Positions 26,133 to 37,045 of a DNA stretch of 64,000 bases are shown here, one piece after another. This DNA comes from Gibbula magus (lineage: Eukaryota > Mollusca > Gastropoda > Trochida > Trochidae), in contig OW388303.1 of NCBI GenBank assembly GCA_936450465.1, positions 11,191,021 through 11,255,020 of the forward strand, in the 5' to 3' direction. Under the pieces are notes generated by a model that was not told the origin of the DNA, made no database searches, and saw nothing but the letters and a program-made list of their open reading frames with translations. Made by a program: the position numbers and the translations under genes. The first letter of the stretch is position 1; each line of letters opens with the position of its first letter.

Positions 26133-27461
26133 TCAAAATAACATCATTGTGGTGCAAAGGTGGAAATTGACATTGTTATTTGTTCTCATTTTCAAGTAAT
26201 TGTTTATTAATTTCCACCACATTTTAGAGTTCTTGTTGTTATTCAGTTTATCATCTAATTTAGAGTAATAGGCAGATTTAGCTTTTCTTACAGCTGAAAT
26301 TACCTTATTCCTAAGTTTTCTAAATTTTAACCAATCATTTTCATTATTTCTACGTTTTGCTATCTTATGCTGGCGGTTCCTTTGTCTAATTAGTCTACGT
26401 GACAAATTATTCATCCATGGGGAGTCATTCGGTCTTATGGTCACAAGCTTATTTGGAATAAAAGTATCACACAAATGAATAACTTTTTTCATAACTGTTT
26501 CCGTTGCAATATTGATATCATCTGAAAGGTCATTTAACCAATCTGTGTTTTGAAAAATTATATTCAATCCATCAAGGTCAGCTAGATTGTAGTTATATAT
26601 TTTTCTTAGAAAATATGTTTTGATAGGTATTGCGTCACGAACAGTGACGAAGACAGGGCAGTGGTCACTACAAATAGGATCAAGTACACCTGAATTCAAA
26701 ATAGAATCAGAGTTCATCACAAAAATTAAATCAATCAGTGTACGTGACGTTTGCGTAATCCTAGTAGGTTCTGTGATAATCTGTTTCATATCAAACAAAT
26801 GTTCAATATTTTTAACTTTTTCATTGATCTTATTGTATACATCAATATTAAAATCGCCGACAACAATAGTGTCCATATTCATGTCAACATCATTTCCAAT
26901 CGATTGACAGACTATATCCCAGTACTCTTCGCTCTTGTCTGATCTATAAAAGGTGCCTAATAGAATATTTTTAGTTTTTAATTTTATCTCAATCCATACA
27001 GCCTCAAGATTGGGGGAACTTAGATGAGTCAAAAATGCTGCATATAGATGTTTTTTAACATAGACTGCTACTCCGCCACCCCTTGTTGCCCTATCTTTTC
27101 TAAAAGGTAATTGAAATCCAGGAATTTCTAAATCAGACTGTTTTACAGAGTCATTCAACCAACTTTCTGAAATGCATATAACATCATAGTTTAGTTCACT
27201 TTCAATATAATCTACTTTTTCTCTTAGACTACAAACATTTATATGAACAATTTTCAAATCTCTAAATATTGGTCCAGGATTTGGGTGAATATCTCCGCAG
27301 CATAGTAACAAAATTACAATATAGACTGCCAGCGATGAACTGTAAAGGCAAAGAGATGAAAATAGTATTTTCAGATAGCAAAAATTTCTAAAAGCTTTAG
27401 CTTGTAATTTCAAACTGAAAACTCCAACTGCCCATCTGTAGCTTACGAGGTCAACTGGCAT
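26133..27461 (-). pseudogene. LINE AP-endonuclease with 2A-like N-terminus
   Basis: A 442-residue open frame. Residues about 29-54 are strongly hydrophobic and are followed by GDIHPNPGP (56-64), related to the DxExNPGP ribosome-skipping motif but with H in place of E. AP-endonuclease motifs follow: INVCSLR (74-80), ISESW (97-101, catalytic E99), RGGGVAVY (127-134), GTFYRS (169-174), GDFN (202-205) and SDH (265-267). These would nick target DNA for target-primed reverse transcription. The frame ends at a premature stop near 26133. Reading resumes in another frame (FEDANEKANIL...) about 15-20 bases on, consistent with one or two small indels. The M at 27461 is plausible because it precedes the hydrophobic segment. 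Confidence 0.93.
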
Positions 27462-27548
27462 CGTACATTATTGGAAAAGAACAAACTTCAATACAGAGGG
27501 CAGTTACGTTGTAAACTGATACTGTCGAAAACTCTTGGCCATTTGTGG

Positions 27549-27713
27549 AACCAACAAAGATATCCTTACACCGAAATAGTGTGTAGGCTAACGATCGATA
27601 GAATTCTATTTTGAATGATTAAATCCAATAAACTCATGACTAAAGCTGTGGGAAAATATGCTGAAAGTGAGATACTCATCACAAACAATGACGGCTTCAC
27701 ATATCCAAATGTG
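27549..27713 (+). repeat. 165-bp target-site duplication, right copy
   Basis: Matches 23816-23980 end to end with no length difference and about five substitutions. Beyond its right edge (TCGGCATGGATCAACAGG) the sequence continues as in copy A, which confirms that it is the resumed target. Confidence 0.88.
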
Positions 27714-28163
27714 TCGGCATGGATCAACAGGATTATATCTACGATTAAGAAATTCATCACCATCAATATAGCAAATACAGCTGATATTAGTTTTCAGGCG
27801 TTTAAGGAATTCGGACGTGATCAAGAATCATATTTAAACTATAGTATGCACGTTGCCTTTTTCCATTTTATTCCATTTCGTTTGTTTGCAATGATTTAAT
27901 TGTAAACAATTTATTATGCCCATGACTTCGTGACTGGCAATAATAATACGTCTAGGTTCTCATTCAGCGAGTCAAAACTACTATCCTATGTGCAATACTC
28001 GTTTTATTTTAGTACCAATTGAAACTGGGATCAACGAATGAATAAACAGTAGTTACCAACATAAATTATATCATTATTTTGTCATATTTTGTTGTCATAA
28101 CATACAGAGAGTACGTTTTATTAGGCTTATATTTCTACAAAACGTTGTCAGTTAATTCAGTAC

Positions 28164-28490
28164 TTTAGGGACACTAGCACCTTTTTTGGCAAATTTTATT
28201 TTTTTCAAATTTTCCATTTTTAATGATATTTTATGTCATTTATATTTACTTGAGAGGGTAAAACATCTTATTATAATAATAATAGTAATAACGGTGTTGC
28301 GTAAAAAGTAAAAATTGCATAGAGGGCATTTTAATGTGAACATATTTTACTATTTCGAATTACAAAAACTATTTCCAAGGGTTTATCGAGTCATGTATAC
28401 TCATTTTTAAATTAATTTTCCGAAGAGAGAAGGGTGGTTTACTGTTGTTGACATTTTCTTTCAGCTAAAAACGTGCTACTGTCCCTTTAA
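28164..28490 (+). mobile_element. TTAA-type MITE relic, copy B2
   Basis: Orthologue of 15190-15484 but retaining a left terminus (TTTAGGGACACTAGCACC) that resembles the AGGGGCAGTAGCACG terminus of the 63-kb element. The right terminus is GTGCTACTGTCCCTTTAA. Confidence 0.78.
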
Positions 28491-29201
28491 GGACACTTGC
28501 GACCTATGCCTGTAACAGGTAGATTACATGTACCGATGTCGTGCATCTAAGTGATTCGTGATACGAACAAGACATTAATTATTACAGATCATGGATCAAA
28601 CTGGAAGGCGCCATTTCACTACCACCAACGCAAAACAACATGTCACTGCAATGAATAATTAAATAAATACGCTTCTGTACTCGGTCTTCCCAGTTTGGAA
28701 TGCACTTACTAAACTCCACTAACTTATCAATGGATATTAATTTCAGAGGATTAAATTCCTTACAGTTTGGAATGACGACATTAGATACAAACTATATGGT
28801 TATTAGATAGTTACATCTCTGTATTAATTCCTTGTCGTTTGTTATGTATCTCATTTGTTTATGATAGAGACTTAATTGATAATAAATATTTCCATTATAA
28901 AATATATAGATTGTAATTGTTTCGCCACCCTTGATATATGGTTGTACACGAGACAAGAGAATGATTACCGTTAACATAACTAAATGTATTAGTGTTACAC
29001 TTTGTTACACTTTGGTACATTCGTTTAAAGTCAGTTTAGTGACTGTGTTCAACTGTAACAGGACTACTTTGCAAAATGAAAACGAGTTATTATAATAAAA
29101 AGTGGGTTGGTGTAAATTGATTGCTTGTTTTCAGTTGTAGTTTACCATAGATAAATAGTAGTATACCAATCATGCACAAGTTTATTATGATGAAATATAA
29201 A

Positions 29202-29763
29202 TGGAGAGATTTGGCATCATGGCTTGAAACCTTGAGTGAAGGACATATTGAATTAAATCTTGAAAATATACTTTTTGGCTTTAAAGGGAAAAATAACAAT
29301 CCATTAAATGTAATCTGCCTGATTGTGAAAAAAACCATTTACAATTTAAGCAGAAAAGATTCAAAGCCAAATTTTAATCATATTAAAAATGAAATAAGAA
29401 GATACTATAAATTATGCAAATACATTGCTTACTCAAACAATGAACAAACAAAATTCTTTGCGTTTTGGTCATCACTCCACACTCTATTAATATAACCTTA
29501 TTCACAATGATCTTCCAATGTTTCTTCTATTTCAATCCCTTTATTTCATGTGCAAGAAACTACTGTTTACAATGAATAGGCCATATCATTGTGTACATAG
29601 AATGTCAACACTCTTCTTAATTTGAGATGACATCATGCAAATCAACAGGTTTTTGTTTTATCTTCATATTCTTATATACAAACAAGTGTAAACATTGTCT
29701 TATATACTTGTATACATATGTAATGTGATTTCTTGGGAATAAAAACATAAAAAAAAAATTAAA
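29202..29763 (+). mobile_element. 5'-truncated L1/Tx1-like LINE with poly(A) and 15-bp TSD
   Basis: A 562-base insertion absent from copy A is flanked by the perfect 15-bp direct repeat ATGATGAAATATAAA (29187-29201 and 29764-29778). It ends in AATAAA, an A-run and TTAAA. A coding remnant (about 29203-29493) reads WLETLSEG...LFGFKGKNNN...NVICLIVKKTIYNLSRK and ends at a natural stop. This pattern (LFG, then a helix, then K.xIY.xR) resembles the C-terminal region of L1-group reverse-transcriptase proteins. Perfect direct repeats suggest a young insertion. The M residues at the start of the open frame come from target DNA, not the element. Confidence 0.85.
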
Positions 29764-32700
29764 ATGATGAAATATAAAAGACTTGTTGTTTAACACTAAA
29801 TCATTCTCGATATTGAACTTTTTTCAGCTATAAGTATAATTATGTATCTTTTCAGCATTGATGTCATATACAGCTGCATACCGAAAGTTTGATCACCTAC
29901 ATGTGTATCTTAGTGCAAATAGCATGTAAATTGACGTCCATAACATTACATCACATACAATGACAATGAATCATCGCATATACATGAGTAAAAAAATCAT
30001 TCTCAAACATATCCTGTGATCGTCGCGTCAGTGGTTTAAAAAGAAGGGTTCAAATTTTGAAAATTTAAATTTCATTAATTTTCGAATAAAGGTTTTCATA
30101 TCGAGTAAATTAGAAATAGTTCATAACAAATACATTGTCTGAGTATAAGAGTATTATATATGATGTATATTTGATCCAGTTGATCACTTACTGAATATTT
30201 CACAGAAGAAAATAAAAACTGTAGTTTTGAAAATAGTGGTCATTTCAAAGAGCTGCCAAAACTGTAACTGTTTACTACGCGATATCAAATCAGATTATGT
30301 AATGGAACACTTAACTATCTTCTTATGAAAAATGCAAATTGATCGGTCTAGTTTTGATACGAGTCTTCAAAGACATGCCAAATTACATGATATTTGCACT
30401 CACATACACAAATAGGTGAACAAACTGTTGGTGTGCATGCTGTAAATGTTTCTAAGCATTTCAATGAGATTCGATATGATATCCAGTTGGTTATCCACTG
30501 TAACACAACTTTCATTGACTAATACCATGTTTATCTCATGGAATGACGTACATTGTTTATACTCTTCTCAGTGAAAATACAATCTTGTCACAACTGATAG
30601 CGGGCTTCTTCAACTGAATGTAGCATTTCTCAGGCAATGATAAAATATATAACATATCTTGGTAGCATGGTTCAGTAACACAATACCTGACAATATAAAT
30701 GTTCAGTTTATATAGGAATGCAATACATACTGCAAGAATTCCCTCTTCTAATCCATGTTACTGATTGATCACATTCTCCTGAAATACAAAACCATCGTTT
30801 TCTGTTTAGCCCAATGGGGAGAAGAGAACATGTTTATCTTTTAAAAATCTGTTTTCTTGATCAATCTTTGTGTTTAGCACACTTGATGTGCTTCACCGTG
30901 CTAAACAACTTGACATCTATAGACGCTGTAGCACGTTCTGATTACCGAAATAAATTGCTCTCACAAAAAGGCAAATAATTATTATCAGTGATTAAATAAA
31001 CATCCTGAATCAATAAGAAGAGATCTAAAACGAATGTACATTGTTCGGTCAAGCCATGCGAGTCCATTTCCCATCGAGCGGCCATTTTAATTATTCACAT
31101 GTGTAAAATGGCCGCACGAAGATAATTTAAGTGATATGACTGATGTAGCGATACCTAAACGCTCAAAGTAGAGTTTAAATATGGTACAATGATGGAATGG
31201 TCAATCATAGTGTTGCCTGAACTCTCAAAATGCATATCCCCTACAAATCTACCTCTCACACTGATCATGACGGGTTCAACAACATTGTCGATTTATACGT
31301 CGCACCATTTTCTACCAACACCGATAACCGTTTTCTTTGTATACGACTTATCGGGTCATTTAATTAGATGTATTACCCTCAAACGTAATTCATATTGTAT
31401 AAACTTTAATCATAAATGACAAATTTGAGAAAAAATAAAACGCAACAAAGAAAATGCTACAGCGCCTTCAATGACTGGCAGACTGGACAATAATCCATAA
31501 CACGTTTTCCATATGTGGTTGCTTAAATGAAGTTGAAAGAGAGTAAGAATCCTAGTGTTTGTATAAAATACTGGTTTCTTAAAACAAATCATCTACATGA
31601 AGTGGACTTACCAGCATGTTAAGTGAATAGCTGTTTATCTAGTCTCACAGGACTACTTCAAACATCGACAAAAGTCCTATGTTTCCCAGTTGGTTTAACA
31701 GAAACGATTAAAAGTTGATAAAATCAAATAATCTGGAGATTGAAACTAAGTGCATTTTAAGTGTTTTAGTTCTTTCTTTCAAATCAATTACCATCCTTCA
31801 AAAGGCCGATGTTTTCATCCCAGAGTACAACTAGCAATCATCCTCTCAACTATAAATACAGTGTAGGCTGACGATCAATACAGCTGGAAATCAATTAAGT
31901 ATATTAACTCATGAGCAGAGAGATGGGAAACCAAGCTTTAATATAGGAGAAACAACAACACAGACTATATTAACAGTTTATGGTTGTATTTTAAATGATT
32001 TTCTAAGAAATCATGTTTATTGGTCACAAGCGTTCACTGAAATCGGTCGTCATATATTTGTGGACACAACAAATTATATTATATCAACAACCTATTTCGA
32101 ATTCATCCTATCCTATCCCATGCGAGGCAATAATTCTTGAACCAGATTACATACCTTGTAGTGCGAATTCAACCTGCTTAATTGTATACATGTCTATCTA
32201 ACAGAACACATCAACGGAAAATGGCACTATAACAAACCACGAATGAAACCATATGTAATGACAGACTACATCGCTTCTTTTGCTGGTAGTATAGACACAC
32301 CACGTTCAACTATCGTATGAAGCTTTTGATATAGCGGGTTACGTGAATGAGCTTTTAACGTGTATACTCTGTTGTGAACATGTGGATTGGATTCAATAAA
32401 TGAATATTATAAATTTAGGCATTCAAAGACTTGGTGCAACTTTTAGAGATGTGTTTAAATTAATGTAGTGATCTCAAGGCAAGATAATGAAATAGAATAT
32501 ACTTTTTAGTTTTGGCTCATAAGGTCAAACAACCGTCATACTTCAAGTTGTTATCCTTGATCGCGTATTCATAGGTTCTGCAATAAAGGGATTGCTTCCA
32601 AAAGTACACTAATTAGAGTAGAGTTAACTATGAGAGATGAGTCAATATTGATAATTGGACCCTTCATCAGTGCAATGATATATAATATATAGATGTTGCA

Positions 32701-33205
32701 TGATATATGGTTATATGTAGAAAAGAATAACAGCAGACATATCCTCAGTGAAGTGAAATATTATTGAACATTTATCTGAATGTTGAAAAAATCGGGGAAT
32801 CACATCAAAAGCTTTCGCCAACGTGAATGATTGGCAGCACGACTCTAATCTCTTTTACATTGAAGACGATGCAGCGACATTGTCATCCTTACCTCCATCT
32901 CCTAAGGATTTAGTATGTAGGATCATGTCAAATATGCTGTCAGTGAATTACCATAGTTCATCGTCTTGTATCACATCTTGACACATGCTTTGATATATTT
33001 TATACTTCACATTTAAAGCTATGTTATTGAGTAAGATGCACGTTCTGTCAACATTAATCTCCTCCAAGCCATCACAATTCATATAAAGATGTCATTATGG
33101 TGCTACTTGCTTGTACGTTGGAAATGTCAGTATTACATGTATTGCAATGGTGCATGGTACAAAGGTAAGAATAGATAAATCAATCCCCTGTGTAATATTA
33201 TTTAT

Positions 33206-34700
33206 GTGAATGTTATGTTAAGGGTTACGTAATGTCAAATAAATGATCAAAAGCAGATGTTAACAAGGTATTCTTAAGCGAAAGGGAAACACCATGTTCA
33301 ATGGCAATGACATCTACCTAAGTATGCTATCTTCAATGTAATACTGTATTGACATTATAGCATTGATTGACTTTTTCAGGATTAACTTTGAATGATATTT
33401 CATTTAAATGTAATAATCCCAAATCATAAAATGAATCATCTGTGTCCGTTACGACGTGTCGTTACTTTTAACATTGTGTTAATTCACTTGAGATAAAGGA
33501 CGATAGCCATGACATTTTGAAATTAAAGGTTGATATGTCGCTGATCCAAAAGGGGTTCATGTGTAAGCAACACTTCAAGATGCTGCTAGAAGATCTGATT
33601 GAACAGTTCGATTCTCTGGAGACGCATTTGACGTCGGCATGAGAGGCCTTGTCATTGTTATGTCACCTTGGATGACAGTTAAATTTCTACTTTTTGTCAA
33701 GTGTGTCATAACAAATCCCATGACTGGATCCCCTTTTAGATTATTTGTCATTTCACTTATAGGATTACATAAATCTGCATACATGTAAGTGGTTCAAATC
33801 CGATATAATGTGAAAAAACCCTGTTTTTTTCACATGTCCACGGTTACTCTTTTTCCTTGAACCCTGAGTAGCAATATGAGACAGGATAATGACAGAAGTA
33901 TGATAATGATAACTGCGAACCTTTAATAAAACTGGTTTCATACATGTTTATGCAACGGTTTGGGGTCGAAGAGGTCGCCTTGCTAACGGTCGTACGAAAA
34001 GATTTTCACTCCGCATATATGAAAAACGGGTAGTGTTTATCTCGATACGTTTACACCTTGCCGCGGGGAAGATAACGTATAATGTACAAAAAATCCTCAT
34101 GGGGAGGACATGTCCATCCAAGTTTTAGATATATTTATGTACAGTTTTTAGACAGAATCGCGTGATCATGAAGTGTTTTAACCAGTAAGGGGTTTAATGA
34201 CTGTAGTTTCCTCAGTATAAGCCTATGTCAATAACTAATATAGTCAGGACTTAGGCAATAACGTTCTCTCTTGAAGAATTCATTCATTTGTTCATATGTC
34301 ACAGGACAACTCCACAGCAGGATGTTAGTATTTAACGTGTCAACGCCAGGAGTCTCTACATCTATAGCAGATCAGTACACACTCGACCTCATCACGAATA
34401 TCGCATACAGGAATTCACCCTTGAATCATTAATCCCTATCGTATGGTTCCATATCACTATTATCCTAATAAGATAGTATTTTTAGATGATATCTGATGTT
34501 AAAACCATACTTGAAGATCAAGATGGACATATTGGAGGTAATTTTTTAAGAGTATTTAGAAATGGTATGAATAAGCAAAGTAAGTTTTCAAGGAAAACCC
34601 TGCTTTTATACACGTTTATATATAATTATATATGTATGGATGAAAAATTGTAGGAAGTTCTCACGTGAAGTAAATGTATATTACGCCAATGTATATATTT
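33206..34700. other. Non-coding sequence after the duplication
   Basis: No gene was recognised. The minus-strand frame at 33575-33784 encodes 69 residues without any family motif known to me; exon status cannot be judged. Confidence 0.4.
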
Positions 34701-34790
34701 GCTTCAGTGAGTCAGCAGATACTCCGAAGCGTCTTGTATCTTCACAAAAAGTGTGACCTAGAATATTATTTTTCTAATGAACTAACCCCC
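34701..34790 (+). mobile_element. Decayed Penelope-type terminal block
   Basis: GAGTCAGCAGATACTCCGAAGC, GTCTTGTATCTTCAC and then GACCTAGAA align with the terminal block at 22.85 kb (GAGTATGTACTCCGAAAC, GTCGTGTATTTTCAC). It is a solitary, diverged end without coding remnant. Confidence 0.5.
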
Positions 34791-35058
34791 TCATTACTAT
34801 ATATATGAGATGACAAACCTATTTCCATGTCTTGACCATGTAAGCAGGGTTTGAACAATACCACTAAATAATGGTGTGCTGCTACGGGACACCCACAATA
34901 GAATAGCATTGATACCTTCGACATATTGAGTGATCTAACCTATCTGTAAAATAATCGTAGTGATTGAGTATAAGAGCCAGAGACTTATTTCGGTACTTCT
35001 GACATTTCTGGAGTTATTCATTTAATTATTGGACAATCACCAGATAGGACTTATCCAT

Positions 35059-35257
35059 GGCTCCGTTCCATAACAGCGAGCGCTTATAATCGCGCTTATA
35101 ATCGCTCAATGTAGCGCTCAGTGTATCACATTCTCTCCTGAAAGACACGGTGCGATTCCTCGAAGTTTGCTCGCCTTGCTGCGTAGCGCTTCATTGATTT
35201 ATCGCGTTCAAAGCGTTCATTGAGCGATTACTTTGAAACCTCTCTTGAACATGGCCC
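35059..35257. mobile_element. MITE, copy 2 of 3 (GGGCTCCGTTCCATAAC family)
   Basis: The left terminus GGCTCCGTTCCATAACAGCG is followed by GAGCGCTTATAATCG repeats. The interior is shared with copies 1 and 3 (TCGCCTTGCTGCGTAGCGCT). The right end AAACCTCTCTTGAACATGGCCC matches the internal palindrome of copy 1 rather than the full terminus, so the right inverted repeat is degenerate. Confidence 0.82.
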
Positions 35258-36344
35258 TAATGTATCTTATCTGCACTGCTATACAAAACAGTCTACCCAA
35301 GGGACATGGCTTGTCGACAGTATATATGGAGTGTGATTTCAGCAAAGGAAGACCAACAACTTACTCTAATGTATTTACTGTTTAGGTACACCAAGAATAG
35401 AATGTTATCAACTCTTTGACATTTTGAGTGATATTACTTATTTGCAAAATAATCGTAGTGATTAGAGATGCAGAGGCACTGGCCTATTTCGGGACATCTA
35501 CCAATTCTCCAGTCGAACACATTCATTTATCAGATTTATTAGGTGTCAGCTTGTATATATTTGATATGTAACAAACAAAATATGTTCGATAACAAAAACA
35601 ACTTTACTGAACAATCATTGTCGTTGAGGTGGTTATCTCCTCTAAGCATGAACCAAACTGTGTACAGTGGATGACTAAGGAACGTTAACGTGCGCAAAGC
35701 GACAGCATATCGTTTTGTTCGACCTGAGAAAACGTCAACTGTAGTAATTGATAAAAAAATAAACCTGTTTATATATTTATATTTATATATCGATGTTCTT
35801 CCTCTTTATAAAGACATTAATTTTCATTACAATGAAGATGAAGTACATGTTCTTCCTCACTGTGTGATACTATAACGATATAAGGAATAATTACTATTTT
35901 ATGGAATATTACCCATTCTCTAACATGAACATTCTCTTGTCAACAAATTTATTTGATTAATCTTATAATTATATTAATGGTATATATAATGTGTGTCTGT
36001 TTTTAAGCACAATCGGCAAACGGCTTCACCTTGTCATCTAGCTTTTATATTAAACATTTGTTTTTTCAGCCAAGCTGTTTGCCATGACCCTATCGAAGTC
36101 AACCCATGCGCTGAATCGTGTGATTTTAAATACTCTACTCCTATTTCGTGCTAATTTATCCATGGTGATGACGTCACTCTATTGCGTTAACAGTGGATTA
36201 TTTTTGAGAATCTACTGGTCATTGACTAATCCAGTCAGGAGGGGTGTCAGGTTTTGACATTTTCGTAATGTAATTTGTTCAAGAATGATGTATTTCGTCT
36301 TGGTATATCTGATTAGAATCTTAAAATATCTGATTATTTTTGTA
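35258..36344. other. Non-coding sequence with one CRE palindrome
   Basis: TGACGTCA lies at 36169-36176. No gene or element was recognised; the open frame at 35690-35875 is AT-rich and without motifs. Confidence 0.4.
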
Positions 36345-36425
36345 ATGTCTGACCCGGGAATCGAATATGTAACCCTTCGAATGTTACGCAGCGGCCTAAC
36401 CGATTAGGCTACCAGGCCTGCTGGT
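36345..36425 (-). repeat. tRNA-derived SINE head (degenerate)
   Basis: On the minus strand GCCTGGTAGCCTAATCGGTT fits the A-box region and TTCGATTCCCGGGT the B-box region of a tRNA-derived SINE promoter. The spacing is tRNA-like, but cloverleaf pairing is poor and the B-box lacks its leading GG. The body and tail were not delimited. Confidence 0.55.
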
Positions 36426-36747
36426 AATCATTCGATTGTTTGTCAGTAAGATCCCTGCAATCTAAACAACACTGGTAAAGTGTGAAACGCATGAGGATCG
36501 TGCTGAAACACATGAAATGCAGGAGTTTAGCTGTCAGTCAAAACGCTTTGCGTGGAAGATTTGCGCCATGCACGTGCGTGGAAGAATCCATTTCATAAGG
36601 GTCGAAGCTACGTGTACCATATCCGATGAATGGGCACCGAAATTTGCAAAATAATATTTTGTTAGGTTACATAATTGAAATGTATTGTCTATAATGCTAG
36701 ATAATCACATATGTATATATGTTTCGTGACGTCATACATGGATTAAG

Positions 36748-36890
36748 ATGGAGAATGCATTCGGAGCCGTGGATTCGTTAAAAATAATCAACTCGCCCCT
36801 TCAGGGCTCGTTGATTATTTTTAACGAATCCACGGCTCAGGGCTCGTTGATTATTTTTAACTAATCCACGGCTCCGAATGCATTCTCCAT
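36748..36890. repeat. Asymmetric hairpin: one left arm, duplicated right arm
   Basis: The left arm (36748-36800) contains GAATGCATTCGGAGCCGTGG and TTAAAAATAATCAAC. To its right the complementary unit CAGGGCTCGTTGATTATTTT... occurs twice in tandem, 36803-36838 and 36839-36874. The second unit continues into the complement of the outer left arm ending at 36890. The single left arm can therefore pair with either right unit. Confidence 0.9.
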
Positions 36891-37045
36891 TACGTAATCT
36901 GGTATTATGTTTTTCATAACAGGAGTCAAGGGCTGATAATGTGAAGTGAAACCAAGGCCAATGATGCTGTAAAATGTGTTTTAAAAGGCTTTTGAGATTG
37001 GATTTAATATTCGATGGACAATGGATTCCAAGATGAACCTGTATA

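Larger units (their letters stand above)
23981..27548 (-). mobile_element. CR1/L2-like non-LTR retrotransposon, nearly full length, inactive
   Basis: A 3,568-base element on the minus strand is inserted in duplication copy B. Order 5' to 3': short leader, hydrophobic N-terminus with a 2A-like motif, AP-endonuclease, frameshift near 26.14 kb, reverse transcriptase, C-terminal Cys/His motif, then a 3' tail of about 200 bases ending with an ATTTTATTCATG-type end (plus strand) that includes AATAAA on the minus strand and lacks a poly(A) run. The absence of poly(A) fits CR1/L2-group elements rather than L1. The 5' end borders the 165-bp target duplication directly, so the copy may be close to full length. 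The frameshift and loss of the catalytic box make it inactive. Confidence 0.9.
19624..33205 (+). repeat. Tandem segmental duplication, copy B (about 13.6 kb)
   Basis: Same order and orientation as copy A at 11049-19488. The extra length is explained by insertions at 21963-22284, 22665-22909, 23981-27548 and 29202-29763, plus small extra tracts near 21340-21405 and 28100-28160. About 100 bases present in copy A near 15910-16010 are missing here. All four large insertions interrupt sequence that is continuous in copy A, so they postdate the duplication. Confidence 0.92.

Noticed and set aside
31189..31419. Open frame with a similar peptide on the minus strand at 62727-62945
   Set aside because: The similarity reflects DNA homology between the duplicon and its inverted third copy. 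The copy-A orthologue lacks most of the segment, and no protein family motif is visible.
33575..33784. 69-codon minus-strand frame of fairly ordinary composition
   Set aside because: No recognisable motif, no splice signals judged convincing and no duplicate for comparison; cannot be supported as an exon.
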